Part shown: piece by piece, positions 32,776-45,096 of the stretch
Position numbering within the stretch: position 1 is the first letter of the stretch
Layout: each line of letters starts with the position of its first letter
Source of the DNA: Adiantum capillus-veneris
Taxonomy: Eukaryota; Streptophyta; Polypodiopsida; Polypodiales; Pteridaceae
NCBI GenBank assembly: GCA_014529385.2
Contig: CM043963.1
Location: forward strand, 5,739,501 to 5,803,500
Direction: 5' to 3'
Length of the DNA stretch: 64,000 nucleotides
Made by a program: the position numbers and the translations under genes
The notes under the pieces: model-generated
Database searches by the model: none
The model's input: the letters and a program-made list of their open reading frames with translations, nothing else
Told to the model about the DNA's origin: nothing

Positions 32776-34619
32776 TTATAGGGGCCTTGGGAGCTACAAG
32801 AGTTGTGGCTGCAACACTTCCCACAATAATATCTTACATATGTGGCTTGTGGTCATTGTTGTGCTAGGTTTTCCCTTGAGTCATCTCAACAGGCAAGATT
32901 TCAGATATTGGGACATTTGTTGGTGATGCAAAATGTATTGAATAGTCAAACTCTTCGTCAAAGTGAGGAGGGTTACTCTCCTACTCACCCCCAATAGTGT
33001 TTGTTGTAAGAGGCACTTGCGAGACTGATTCGGTGTAATAGATAATGGGTGGAACACACACCCTAAACGTTCTCAAACAAAGTTTGGGATGGGTTCGGCT
33101 CTGGGAATGGATCACCATTCCGAAATGGGGTGTAATCGGAATGGTGGTCCGGAACGGGGTGTAATTAGAGCGGTGGGCCGGAACGGGGGGAAATGGAGCT
33201 GAATAGGAAAATATGGCTTTTTGGGGGTGGATTTGGGGCTGATATGGGGGCGAATTTGGGAGCTATTCAAGCATTTCTTAATGATGGTCGGAAAAGGGGG
33301 GGGAGGGGAGGGGGACCTGGGTGGAACGGGGTCCAGAACAGCGGAACGGGAAAATGGGGCTGTCTAGGGGCATATTCAAGTGCAAATTTGGGGTTGTTTG
33401 AGGGTAGGTAAGGGGGCATATTTGTAGGAAGTTTTGGGGTTGTAAACTATTCAATCATTTCTTTAGTTAGCCAATCCCTCCCCCCCCCGCCCCTCTCCTC
33501 TCCTCCCCCCATTCTCGTCCGGTCCAGATCCTCTCGTTCCCATTCCAGATAACTTTGACTGGATCTCCAAGGAATCCAAAGGCTGTTGAATTGTTCTGTC
33601 TTGGCACACCTCAGGCGTTGCCTCCGACTATCGATCCCCTTGATTTGTTTGTTTGTCTAGCTATATTGGATCCTCGTGCTCTGTTTGTTTATCTACATTG
33701 GAATATACTCTCGATTTTGATATAGTAATCTCTCCTCAGGAGGTCTGTCCAGGGATTGCTTTTCCTCATCCAACCTCTCTCTCACTACCTATCTTTAAAC
33801 AAGGATAGGTTGTGCTTGGCCCCATCTACGTGCCTATCTCTGTCTTTGTCTTTGTGTCTGATCAACATGGTGTTGTTGTTGCACACTCTGTTGTTGACTT
33901 TGACTTCTCTAATCTCTATCATGTTGCCTCACAAGGTCTTGTTGCTGTGTAGATGTGTGTTGGGGTGGCCGTGGCTGTGAGAGTTGTCCCTCCCTACGAC
34001 CAGTCTATCTCTGTTGTCATCTTTTAGGAATATTTTGGCAAAATTCCCCATCTCATGACATCTAAGGCACTAGTTCGGTTAAACCGTAACCACGATCCTC
34101 TTCAAGTGCAACACTCCTTTCCACTCAACGTGATGGAATCTAAAAACTCTGTGGAAGGGGTAGTAGAAGCCTTTATAAATGGCATAAATGTCTTGGTCTT
34201 TGTCCTGAGCACCTAAATGGTATGCCAAAAATACTCATTTGCCTCAATATGTCTAGCAACCAAATTCTCTCCCTCGGACCTCAAGGCTCCAAGCCTTCAT
34301 TGAAGTTCAAGCCTCAAGGTGCAAGCTCCATCCCTCCCTCAAGACTCAATCTTGAGTCTTAAGCTCCATTTGGCATCCCTCCCTTGTGTAAGCCTTAAGC
34401 ATTATGGAAAAGCATGTCTAAATAGGATTCTACTTGGACTAATGGGTGCATGTGTGTGGCTCTCTACTAACATATAGATTGAATCCAGCTTAATTTAACC
34501 ATATTTTAGGTTTACCATTCTGGCCTCCATCCCCCTCCCCCCCAAGTTCCCGTTCCCATTCCATGTAACTTTGCCTAAGTATATGTTGTCTCTTTTAATG
34601 GTTCATTAAAAGTAGAAAG
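32767..34619. other. Non-coding stretch with opposed G-rich and C-rich tracts
   Basis: 33110-33400 is strongly G-rich, with a repeated CGGAACGGGGTGTAAT-like phrase (33116-33180) and a quadruplex-like run at 33296-33320. C-rich tracts lie at 33478-33512 and 34529-34553 on the same strand. No kinase exon or other gene is recognised. Confidence 0.5.
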
Positions 34620-34895
34620 TGATTTCTATTCATTTCTAAATAAACATGCCGACCTTTTTATCGATGACATGCCAAGAGACTGACCTCCTTAAAGGGGGGA
34701 CGATCATAGGATTGAGCTCATACCAGGAAGCTCTCCTCCTAACAAACCTCCTTATTGAGTCTCACCGGCTCAACAAGAGGAGATTATGTTACAAGTCAAT
34801 GAACTTGTGAAAAAGGGAACAATAAGACCTAGCTCTTGCCAAAAAAAATTCTCCCGTCTTATTAGTACACAAAAAGGATGATACATACAGAATAT

Positions 34896-35059
34896 TGTGG
34901 TGTGTGGGTCTTGTAGGTGTGTCCGACCACCTAGTGTGGGAGGACACTAGTAGGTTCTTGGCATATGTAACCAACCTCTCTTGCTATAAGAGAGATGACG
35001 GATTAATGAAAAGGAGGTCTAGTTTTGGTCTAGTCTTTCTCCTGTAACAGTACCTTACA
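34896..35059 (+). repeat. 5' LTR of element I
   Basis: 164 bases, TGTGGTGT...CCTTACA, identical to 36456-36619. Confidence 0.93.
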
Positions 35060-35094
35060 TTGGTGGAGGCGGCGGGCAATTAGGAGCTTCCTGA

Positions 35095-35983
35095 TTTTCT
35101 TGCTTCATTTCTTGCTTTACTGAGCCATGGTGCTGTGTTTGGATCCCGGCTAGCAAGACTACCCAGTCAACTTGCTATCTCTGCTTTCATTAGCTCCATA
35201 GCAAGGCTCTCATATTGTCCAGCGTCGCTTATCTCCATCAATATCATTCGGGCGCCCCACGCGGGCCTTTCTCTTGCAGCCACACACGCTTTTGACTGTC
35301 TGTTTTCAGCCACCTACGGGCCTTGCATGCCTGCGCAAGAGGAGGCTGCTGTATGAGAGGGGATCCCAAACATTATGGCCATCAGCGGCAAAGTCTTTCC
35401 CGCAGGAGACGACGAGGTGAATCTAAATCTGCATCAGTGGAGGAGGGTCCACATGCTCAGATTTACAGCAAGCAGATTCTTTTAGAGGACGAGACTGCTC
35501 ATTTCAAGGGACCTTGTTGCACGAGCCTTGGCTTGCAATATACCCTTTAAATTTTCTCTTGACGTTGTCCTTCATATGCTGCTTAATAGCTCTGTCTTCT
35601 TGCTCTTCTCACACCCAACTGGAGGACCTGCCAGAGATCCTGTCGTAACTGAAGCGTCATCCATTGCTACCGATTTTCCTTGCTACCCGCCACCCTATCT
35701 TCTACATGCTGTCGACGTGGCAGTTGATCTTCCTAAATCAGATTTTCCTAGTGAGCTAACGGTGCTAGTGAAGATACTATTGAGGGGCGCAGTTCAAGGT
35801 GCTACCCGAGCCTTAATGGCATGCGCGATCAGGCCATTGACAATCGCTCTCAAGTCTTGCTCTTGCTCTCAAATGTTAGTCATTGGCATTTGCTTCATCC
35901 TCAATGGTGTTTGCTCACACATGTCGAGTTCTAGAAGAAGTACAAAATTAAGAATCATATTCAGGGGTTGTTCACAGACGTAG
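35095..35983 (+). pseudogene. Near-open coding stretch inside element I, origin unknown
   Basis: One frame runs from about 35095 to the stop at 35981-35983, about 296 codons, with only two internal stops (after PAQEEAAV near 35356, and near 35483). The two longest pieces are 35135-35356 and 35528-35983 (151 codons). The piece before the second stop contains NIMAISGKVFPAGDDEVN. The later one contains HPTGGPARDPVV and a hydrophobic Leu/Ala-rich middle. It does not resemble gag, protease, RT or integrase. Higher GC than the flanking gypsy DNA fits a captured host fragment, but I recognise no family, so it could also be chance openness in GC-rich sequence. Confidence 0.4.
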
Positions 35984-36455
35984 GAGTTGCTGCATCATTG
36001 TTGCAGAGGTGCCTTTCTTGCCGATAGAAGCTGCCTCATGTGAATAATAAGTCATAGTGTTTCCACATTCTGTTATTTGCATCAAGATTTTTGTAGTCTT
36101 ATCCCCAAGAAAAAAGTCTTTCTAGTTCAATAACTCACAATCACACCAAGCCCTTTTGGAATGGATGAATGTCGCAAAAATTTCGCACCCAATCTTTAGT
36201 TAATCCTTCCTCGTCTTGTCCATTTCATTGGGATAGCGACCAAATGTTTGCACAAGCGAGATGTATGAGTTCCATGCCTTGATGATGATTGGCATGATGT
36301 CGAGTCTAGTCCCCCAAGCTCAGTTTCTTAGCCCCTAAGCCGTTGTATGATCACTCCCCCCGGATGAGGCGTTGGAGTTGATCCCTTCCTGTCGAGTCCC
36401 TTCCCAGTCCAAACTTGTAAAAAGATGTCCATCTTTTTCTCCCTAAGGGGGGAGG

Positions 36456-36619
36456 TGTGGTGTGTGGGTCTTGTAGGTGTGTCCGACCACCTAGTGTGGG
36501 AGGACACTAGTAGGTTCTTGGCATATGTAACCAACCTCTCTTGCTATAAGAGAGATGACGGATTAATGAAAAGGAGGTCTAGTTTTGGTCTAGTCTTTCT
36601 CCTGTAACAGTACCTTACA
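36456..36619 (+). repeat. 3' LTR of element I
   Basis: Identical to 34896-35059; preceded by the polypurine tract at 36445-36455. Confidence 0.93.
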
Positions 36620-38960
36620 ATATGTGTAGAGTATCATGCACTAAACAATTTGACAGTAAAGAATGGATTTCTAGTCCCAAGGATTGAGGATTTGTTTGAT
36701 AATCTGCAAAGATCTACCTACTTTAGTAGAATAGACCTTAAAAGAATCTATCATTAAATACAAATTGTACCGGAGGATAGTCACAAGACAGCCTTTAGAA
36801 CAACCTTTGTCTTGTACAAATATCTTGTCATGCCTTTGGGATCGATGAATACTCCAACTACATTCAATCAAATGATGAAAAGAATATTCCATGTACATAG
36901 GACTTACACCGGAGTATTCTTTGATGATATCATAGTCTACTATAAGTCCTTAGAAGAACACAAAGAGCATCTCAAAGCAGTGTTTCAAGCATTGCAAGTG
37001 AATAAGGTATTCATTAATCACAAAACGATTGAAATCTTCTTAGAAAAGATTCAATATTCGGGTCATATTATCTCAAAACATGGTATTGGTATGGATCCAC
37101 AAAAGCTTGAGGTGATAAATGAATGGCCTAAACCAAAAAATCTACATTAGCTATGAAGCTTTATTTGAATGTGCTCATACTATAGAAGATTCATTGCAAA
37201 ATTCTCTGCAATGTATGGACTAAAAAGGAGAGAAAAGATTTTACCAAGCTTAAAGACTCACGTCTCAACGTGTCTTAGTGTTAGCAAACCTCTCAAAATA
37301 ATTTGAGGTCCATTGTGATGCTAGTGGTGATTGCCTTGGAGGAGTACTACTTCAATAAGGGCATGCCATAGCATATGAGAGTCCTGGATTTCACTTTGAT
37401 GAGATGATTCTTAGCATCTATGAAAAATAACTTCTAGTTGTCTTACATAACTTGGATACGTGGAAGCATTACTTTCTTGGGATGCCCTTCTCAAGTACTT
37501 CAAGACACGAACCAAGCGTTCTGACAAACAAATGAGGTGGAAAAATTTCCCTTCACAATTTCATTTTCACATTGCTTATATTCCTGGCAAGCACAATCAA
37601 GTAGCCGATGCACTCTCACATAGACCTTGATGCAATGTTGTGTCAATAGCCTTTCACAATGATCTAACTTCTATGGTAGATGAGTATGCTATTGAACCAG
37701 ATTTTCAAGATTTTTTTGTGTTCCATGGTACTAGGGAAGACACAAGAATCATACGTGGTTCAAGACGGCTTTCGTCTCTATGGATCTCGCCTTTGTGTGA
37801 TAAAGGTTTCAGGTCATGTATGGATCACATGCTCCATATTATGTTGGGCGACCATGGGCAGCAACTTGGTTTGCTCGAGCCACTCCCAATTCCTGATTCT
37901 CCTAGGGAGAGTATCGCCATGCTTATTGAAGTCTATCCATGGGAATAGAGGAATATGTACCATAGTAGATAGGTTTAGTAAGCAAGCTCATTTTATACTT
38001 GCAAAAAAGACTATTAAGACTCCATATATTGCACAACTATTTATCTCAAATATTATACTATCTTGGTTTGCCAGTGAATATTGTTTTTGATAGAGATCCC
38101 ACAATGACCATCAATTTTTGGAGGGGACTCTTCGAGAATCTTGAAACAAAACTCAATTTTCTCTTCAGTCTATCATTGGAGGGAAAAATGAAACATTGTG
38201 CTTGATTTACAAAAAGCCTATGTAACAAGGTAGACCAAGGCAACCAATGGAAGAAGTATCTACCTCTAGTAGAATATGCATACAAAAATACTGTGCATTC
38301 TTCTACAAGTAAAGCACCTTTTGAGGTGATCGAAGGAGGGTCAAAAGTTCTCCCATTTTGAAAATGCATGGGAAGATCTTTTCCGCTGATGAGTATAGTT
38401 GTGACTTATGCCTTGCTTTTGCTAAGGTCAAAGAAGGTATCTCTATCACACAACAAAAGCACAAGGCTGCTACTGACAAACATAGAAGAACTCTCAATAA
38501 AGAGAATGACTGGGCCCTCTTAAAGTTTCCCAAACCTTGCTGAAGCCACACTATGAGCAAAAGTTGTCATGGAGAAGTCACGAGTCATTAAAAGTACCAT
38601 GCAAAATTAACACGCAGGTATTATGGACCATTTTAGATTCTACGATCAATCAATGAAATGGCTTATCAACTTAAGCTACCCTCTTATTGGCCAATCCATA
38701 ATGCATTCCATGTAAGTCTATTAAAGGATCCAGTAGCAGAAGATCTTGCAGAATTTGAAGGGATTGAAGAGATATTGCAACCTTAGCATATCTTCAGTGA
38801 AGGTGCTACGCTAGGGTAAGGTATTGCGTAAGTGTCTCATTAAATTTAAAAACTACCCTTATGAAGATGCTAAATGGATGCAAGAGCCACAATCGAAGGA
38901 TAGTATGTTCATTGTAGACACCTACAATGAATTGCACACAAAGCAATAGTGTTTTTACAT

Positions 38961-41072
38961 TGATGTATTCAATGAAAATGCAATGAAGAAGAATATGATT
39001 CCCTCGTTTGAACTCTGTTGTCTCAAGTTCTTCATTTATGCTTAAATGTAATTTGTATGCATACCAAATGTGGCACACTCATGACAGAGTTTCTCCCAAG
39101 TAGACCTGCAATCTACTGCAGAAAGGTGCTAGTGCTAAGTGGGTAGACATACTTGCAGTAGATTTTCTCCCAAGTACCAAGTAGATTGTTCATCAACTTT
39201 GGAATGATGTCCAATCTGCTAAAAGCGTATCTTGAGCAAAAGGTCAATGGACCAAAGATACCTCTCTTGAATAGAAGCATAGTCAATGATTTCAAGGGTG
39301 GGATAATGTCACCATTTTTTTTTTGGTTTATGTAAATGAATTTTCTCTCTCTAGAATTAGCCATTCTACTGAGAGAAAATATAGAATAGTAGAAGGGCCA
39401 ATTAGATACAATGTATAGATGAATGTGTTCATGAACTAAAGAGTTCCAAAATTTGAATGCATTTTTCAGAAGTGTCATCAGAATTTAATAAGGATTGAAC
39501 GGGGATTTTATGGGATGAAATGGAATATTCGCGTGTAATACTCAGATAAAAATTTGAAACTCGATAGAGATTGTAATTAGAGTTTTCACTTAAAACACCT
39601 CATTGAACTCGATTCCAAAGCCTTAAACACCTCGCAGGTGATAGGATCTATGGGATTAAGCAAGAATGAGGTTGGAAAAAAGATATGTAAGCATTAAGTA
39701 GTAACATGTATAATTAATTATGCATAAGCTTGAACAACCATAGCTATGGAGACTTGTATAGGAGAGAGAGAGAATTTGATGAGCTTTGGGAAGAGCATGG
39801 TGAACTTTCTTTTGGACTCTGAGCATTGCATGGAGCTTCAAGAGCCAAGAGGGCATAAGTACACCTTCTCTCTCCAATGCAGTCCCGTAGAAAAACGAAG
39901 AAATTTTTCTGAAATCAAAAAACTTTGAACATGAAAGTTGTTCATCTCGCTATTTCACAAGGTCCATGTTTTAAGAAATCCTTTTTTGAATTATTATAAA
40001 AATACTCACACTAATCCTTTAGAGGCAATTTTGCATTCTAAAACAACTCCTTTTACCTTCTTTGTTACATGAAAGGCTTGTGGCCCACATCGCATAACTT
40101 TAAAGTTGGCATATGTGTTTCTAGCGTAAGTGTGAAGCCTCTAGTGGCTTTGAAGAGTGCTTTGCTTTTGAAACTTTGGGTGAGTTCCGTCTGTCTCACA
40201 GTGAGAAGGGCCTCTTAAAGGAAATTACAAAGGAAATACTTTTTCAAAACAATTTAGTGAGTTTGGTTTCTACTAGAGAACTTGAGATGCTCGCAAGCCT
40301 CTTAGTGCTCACTTTACAGTCGAGACCAATTGGCTCTTAATGCATTACTTTGATAAGAAAACGTGAAAACGGTTCATGTAAGATACTATAATTATGCAAA
40401 TGGTGAGACCTAAGCGAAGCACCTTTTGCTAAAATTAAACAAAAGATGAACATCTCCCTACAATTAATGAAATGGGTCTAACATACTCGAATTCTCAATT
40501 CTCGGCTATGCTCTTAAGATTTTAGTGAAATTAAAGTGGTAGTGTGTTTATATTAAAGTCCCACCACATTTTTGAAAATGTGGAAACAAAGTTTTTGTCT
40601 AAATACAAGTAAGGGAGACCGTGGGCTCTTTCACTTTTCTTCAAATAGAAAAGGGAGCACACCTAGAATGTGGGAGAGCTTTTAGTTCTTAATTCTCATT
40701 GGTTGATCATCTTGTAATTGCTTAATGCAAAGGAAATTGGAATTATTAGTATCACCACTATTTTCTAGGGTGTTGTCCCCTTCATTTTACTAATATTAAA
40801 ATTTTATTGCATGACCATAATATTGCAAATATTATTAAAACCCACTAATGCCCTTGATTGTGAGATCAATTTTTGCAAAGATAAAAAAAATTTGTAGCGT
40901 TTCATAAGAAGACTGATTGTCTATCAATATAAGATGCTAAAACTAGAATTTGAGCTGGTTATGCACGATTTGGAGATGAGTTGCTTCATTATTTTTTGAC
41001 ATAATTGCCTCTTGTTCAATTCCCACTCCCAAACTTAACTTCTCTAATCAATAAAGGAAAAGTTTTTGTGTG
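38961..41072. other. Non-coding AT-rich stretch
   Basis: No gene recognised. 39109-39163 holds an 11-base inverted repeat (AATCTACTGCA / TGCAGTAGATT) around a 31-base loop, flanked by direct repeats TTCTCCCAAGTA at 39092 and 39165. Confidence 0.4.
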
Positions 41073-41295
41073 TGTGCGGATGCGATGCGCGTGCGCAGAG
41101 CGTGCAAAGGGGAGAGAGGGAGAGAGAGAGCAGGACACGGGATGTGGGGTGGAGCTCCCAAATCTCACTATGTGAGCACCATGTGAGAGTGTGAGTGAGA
41201 GTATGTATAAATAATAAAGAGATAAACGTGGGCGGTTGGACACTGGCCGGTAGACACGGGCAAAGTACAGTGAGGCACATCGTCTTTACCTAACA
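41073..41295 (-). repeat. Probable solo LTR, same family as 56235-56459
   Basis: The minus strand reads TGTTAGGTAAAGACGATGTG through TTTATACATA, a TC-rich block and a CGCAT-rich end. This aligns throughout with the plus-strand LTR at 56235-56459. No primer site or coding sequence adjoins it. Confidence 0.7.
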
Positions 41296-42135
41296 TTCTC
41301 GCACTAAAGGTTGTGTGCCGATAAGTGGCGAGAAGATTAGCCTACAACTAGTATATACAAGAGGTGAGAGAAGACGGCTCTCAACCTATGCCCACTGGCT
41401 CACTCCAAACATACTCTAGTGTAGATGCAACATGCATACCACTAGGATTAGAGCCACGATGACACTCCTCATGCAGCAGGTATCCAGTGATGACCTGCAT
41501 GGCGTTGAAGGAGAGGAGCCGGGAGCACAGCCGAAGAGGAAGAGAAAATGCACGCACACACTCACACACTCAACACCATAGCCACGTCACACACAGGTTG
41601 AAAGGGGAGAGCCAACACGTACTGTGTGCCCCCTTTCTTTCTTCTCTTCCTTATTCAGTAAGGCACAATACACATTGTACTTAGTGTTGGTGGCTCACAC
41701 AAGTGTATAGCTGTACACTTAGGGTTAGTAGCAGTTAGTGATGAGCGGTTGGCCACATGGCCATTAAACCTAACAGTTTTCGCCTATAGGGTGTTCTCGT
41801 GCGTCTCACCATGCTCATCTCCTTCGTTTGGCTTGCTTTGCCCACGCGAGAAGCATAGAAGCCAATGCATCCCCTTCACTTACAGAGTGCTTCCACCCCC
41901 CTCGTCATGCCTCTCCTTGAATAAACTCCCACTAGGCTGACTCGCGCGTGAGACTAATCTGGATCATCTGCAGTGGGAGATGTCCCCTACCTCACATGTC
42001 TCCTGGTGTTGCTCCATCTGCATCTGCGATGCGCCTTGCGACCTACCCATTTTCCACTCTGATTTTCAAGAAGACGCCTCCACCCGAGCCCTCCCATGGA
42101 CACGAGCATCCCGACAAGCATAGCCTGTGCATGTG

Positions 42136-42180
<45 letters not shown>

Positions 42181-43030
42181 ATCGAGACTCTACCTCCGCC
42201 CGAGCGATGCCCTACAGATGAGCACTAGACAAGCATGGGTTGCGCATCAACAAAGAGAGATTGCACGAAGTCATTGCCTAGCCCCTCCCCCCCTCGTCAC
42301 CTTATCAGCTTTATAAGAAGACCTGTAGACCAATGCATGAGAGGGAGAGAGAGTGCCTCTGTGGATGACCAAGAAATAGGCCCTTCACTGACCGATCTCC
42401 CTCTCTTCGCCAAGCACTATAAAATGGATCTAAATTCTCAAAAAGGAGTTTAAAGATTACAAAATCTGGAACAGTCCAACCTAAATAGATACATAGGTAT
42501 TTTGAGAAATTTTCAAAATTTTAAGGTTCCACAAATTAGAGGGGTATTTTGGACATCCCCCCCCCCCCACCCCCAAAAAAAAAAACCAGGGCTTTGGCTA
42601 CCCACCTCTCCACGCGTCGACTTCATTGTCCAAGCCTTGTCCTACCCCTACCACGCGAAATTGCCTCCCTCTTGTTCCCCTTTTCTCTTTAAACAAATCA
42701 ATAAAGGAAAAGTTTTTCTTTTTCTTTTCTCTTTCTCTTAGCCGAAGGATCTTTCAAGATTCCTATTAAAGAGACATGGGTGCAGACGTACTGCCACCAA
42801 TGCATTGTGGGCATCGGCTTTTAGTTTTCAAGGGAACTCTTGAAAAAAAGGACTATTCATTTTAAGGGGCTAGGGCTAGATGCCCGTAATATATTGGAGT
42901 TTCTATGCGTGACCATAATATTACAGTATTTATTAAATATCATCAATCACTAATACCACTAATACATAGTGGGAGTGGGCTTGTAGTTTGCAGAGTGCAA
43001 GTGTGCCGAAAACTGAGAAATCATTGTTGG
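41296..43030. other. Unrecognised stretch with a possible further LTR edge
   Basis: On the minus strand TGTTAGGTTTAATGGCC starts at 41772 and could be an LTR terminus, since its first seven bases equal those of the LTR at 41295. No partner was found. A GA microsatellite lies at 42137-42178. The phrase AATCAATAAAGGAAAAGTTT occurs at both 41048 and 42698. Confidence 0.4.
42137..42178. repeat. GA microsatellite (42 bases)
   Basis: Perfect AG/GA run. Confidence 0.97.
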
Positions 43031-43031
43031 C

Positions 43032-43760
43032 CTTTTTTTTTTGAAAAGGTAGAACTTTTAAATTACTGAAGGGAATAAAGGAAAATACTCAGGGAGGGGG
43101 AGGGTCACCCCAGCTAGGAAAGCCACAAGAAGAAGTGGCTGATTTTACTGCAGACTATAGAGCGGACGGGATGTTGACAGTTGTGGGCCCTTGCTGAATA
43201 TGGGGTTTGATGACACGTGAGACTGGCTGATTGGATACCCTTCTAATGCTTGAGGCTGGTTTGAAGATAGCGCCAAAAGACGGGCTGTGCTTTCGTGAGC
43301 AGATCATGCTTGATCGAGTTGTGCTGCTGAAAATGGCTCCTGTGGGTGTGCTGCAGGGATTGGTGAGAGGGCAAGCTTGGGGCAGGTGACGACCTCATGC
43401 AAGGCCGGTACGGCCAAGGTATTGGCGGTGCAGCAAATGCCATGTCCCGCGTGCCAGGCGGGTGGGGTCCGGTGTGGTTGACTACTCAACATTGCAAGTG
43501 TGTCCTCAGCTGACGACGGGGTTGGGGCTGACTGAGCACATAGGCAGCTGGGAGAGCGGTGAGCAGCAAACTATGACTTCAAGGCATCGCTCGCAGATTG
43601 TATGCACGCAGAACCTGTAGCTCAAATTTGGCAAAGGTTTTTTGATGACAAAGTGCGCTAGTGGCTTTTGAGGATTGCCTAAAACGGTGCGGTCAATTGA
43701 TGTGCAGTAACCAGAAATTAGTAGAATATTTCCCTCCCGAGATTGACATGCCATATGTTG
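43032..43760 (-). mobile_element. Possible LINE 3' tail fragment
   Basis: A T-run at 43031-43042 followed by GAAAAGGTAGAAC and a moderately GC-rich block resembles the inverted poly(A) end of LINE H (57587 onward). No RT motif is legible, so the call rests on the tail and is weak. Confidence 0.3.
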
Positions 43761-44194
43761 CTTCTACCTTTCTCTTCAAAAGATCATAGCTCAAGGCTTG
43801 AGTGCATGCAAAGAGTGTACAAGCAATGCTTGATTTGAGCAATGGATGACTCTATCAAAAGCTCTTGGAGAGAGTATTTTGCACACACTTTCATAATTAA
43901 GCAATGGCAAAGCAAGAGCTTTCAATTTGTTGATGCAAATAAAATAAATATATTCAATCAATTGCACACAAGAGTGAAGTCTAGTGCAATGATCTACACA
44001 TGCATGCACACACACAAACACTAATCGTGCTTAATTTCTAAGTGAAGAAATCCTAACCACAATTGTAATGCATCTCAACTAGTCTTTACTTCATTTAATG
44101 AGGATAGTGGCTTGAATTAAGGAACTTATCCGCAATTAAATGAACCAAAAGTTCTAATTAAGATGTAGTCTGTACTAAGAACCCTACTAACCGA

Positions 44195-44206
44195 GCTTTG
44201 ATACCA
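44195..44206 (-). other. Orphan primer binding site of a minus-strand LTR element
   Basis: The minus strand reads TGGTATCAAAGC directly after CTACAAC, matching the tRNA-Met primer site with one change. An LTR would extend rightward from about 44208, but it is cut by the GT microsatellite and LINE F and has no partner here. Confidence 0.45.
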
Positions 44207-44245
44207 GTTGTAGGATCAAGTCGGATGCAAAAGTATAGCATTCAT

Positions 44246-44246
<1 letters not shown>

Positions 44247-44279
<33 letters not shown>
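44247..44279. repeat. GT microsatellite (33 bases)
   Basis: Perfect GT run just upstream of LINE F. Confidence 0.97.
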
Positions 44280-44282
<3 letters not shown>

Positions 44283-45096
44283 CTTACCCTTGTGCAACAA
44301 CCCCAACCTTGGACTCTCATGATTTCCTCACTGTGTCAGCATGTTACCACTTCCGCCTTTGGTCACTAGCAGAGATGTCACTTTGGGAGACTGTGTTTGG
44401 CAAGATGATCGGTCATATTCCTGGTTTTTCGCTTACCTCTACTTTACTTGCTGCTTGGAAAGTTGTTACGGCTCATCTTTAATGGAATGGCAGACAACCA
44501 CAAGATGGGAGTTTGTTGCACCTGGAAAGTATTCAGTGGAACCAAGCTTTTGCTCTTACTCTTGTAGATCAGTCGCCACGCCAGGCTTACTTCCTTTCTT
44601 GTCATTGCGTGCACACAGTGGATGATGTGGTCGACATGTATGGAAATTTGATTTGTTATCTTCAGGCGGCTGAACACTTCGGTTTGGGCTTGTATTATTG
44701 TCAGCTTTGGGGTGAGCTTGAGTGCATGTTGAGTGACTTCCTATCTCTTCCGCCATTGGTAGCTGGATGCCGCTTGTTGGATTGGACTTTATGGAACACA
44801 CCTTTTGTTGAAATTTCTACCCGCAAGGTTTATGCTTCTCTCTTGCCTCGGTCTTGGCTGGCTGACCACTGTAATACATTATGGTCTTCATATCAATGGT
44901 GGAGAAATGCTCTTACTACAATTTGGAAGAGTCATTTGCCTCTCAAGGAACGTATGTTTTTATGGTGCTGCTTGTTGGGAGTGCTCCCTGTTGGCACTTT
45001 CCTTAGTTCGCATCACATCATCTCTTCTCGCTGTGCTAGATATTCAGCCTCTGACGAGACAATCAGACACTTGCTTTGGGATTGTCGCTTTACCAT

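Larger units (their letters stand above)
34896..36619 (+). mobile_element. Short non-autonomous LTR retrotransposon I with identical LTRs
   Basis: Two 164-base LTRs (34896-35059 and 36456-36619) are identical at every base I compared. Ends are TGTGGTGT and CCTTACA. The target-site duplication is ATAT (34892-34895 and 36620-36623), and the host RT frame of gypsy J is continuous on either side of it. A purine run AAGGGGGGAGG (36445-36455) lies before the 3' LTR. TGGTGGAGGCGGCG (35061-35074) is at the primer-site position but does not match the usual tRNA-Met site. The interior of about 1.4 kb has no gag or pol, so it depends on another element. LTR identity means insertion was recent. Confidence 0.9.
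34620..38960 (+). mobile_element. Decayed Ty3/gypsy retrotransposon J, interrupted by element I
   Basis: Same lineage as element E. RT begins near 34645 (HRIELIPGSSPP in broken frames), stops at 34895 and resumes at 36620, with the catalytic FFDDIIVYY at about 36919-36945. HIAYIPGKHNQVADALS (about 37566-37620, frameshifted) marks RNase H. Integrase fragments include TIVDRFSKQAHFI (about 37957-37998). A tail with YQLKLP, PIHNAFHVSLL and a weak chromodomain-like segment (about 38660-38930) follows. Stops are frequent. No LTRs, gag or protease were found, so both ends are truncated or too decayed to see. Confidence 0.85.

Noticed and set aside
33193-33411. 72-codon Gly-rich frame as a glycine-rich protein gene
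   Set aside because: Arises from the G-rich tract; no signal peptide or supporting splice structure.
39109-39163. MicroRNA-type hairpin
   Set aside because: Only an 11-base stem around a 31-base loop; too short for a plant miRNA precursor.
44198-44482. 94-codon frame as a separate gene
   Set aside because: Its first part is the GT microsatellite and the rest is LINE F ORF2 sequence continuing past an in-frame stop.
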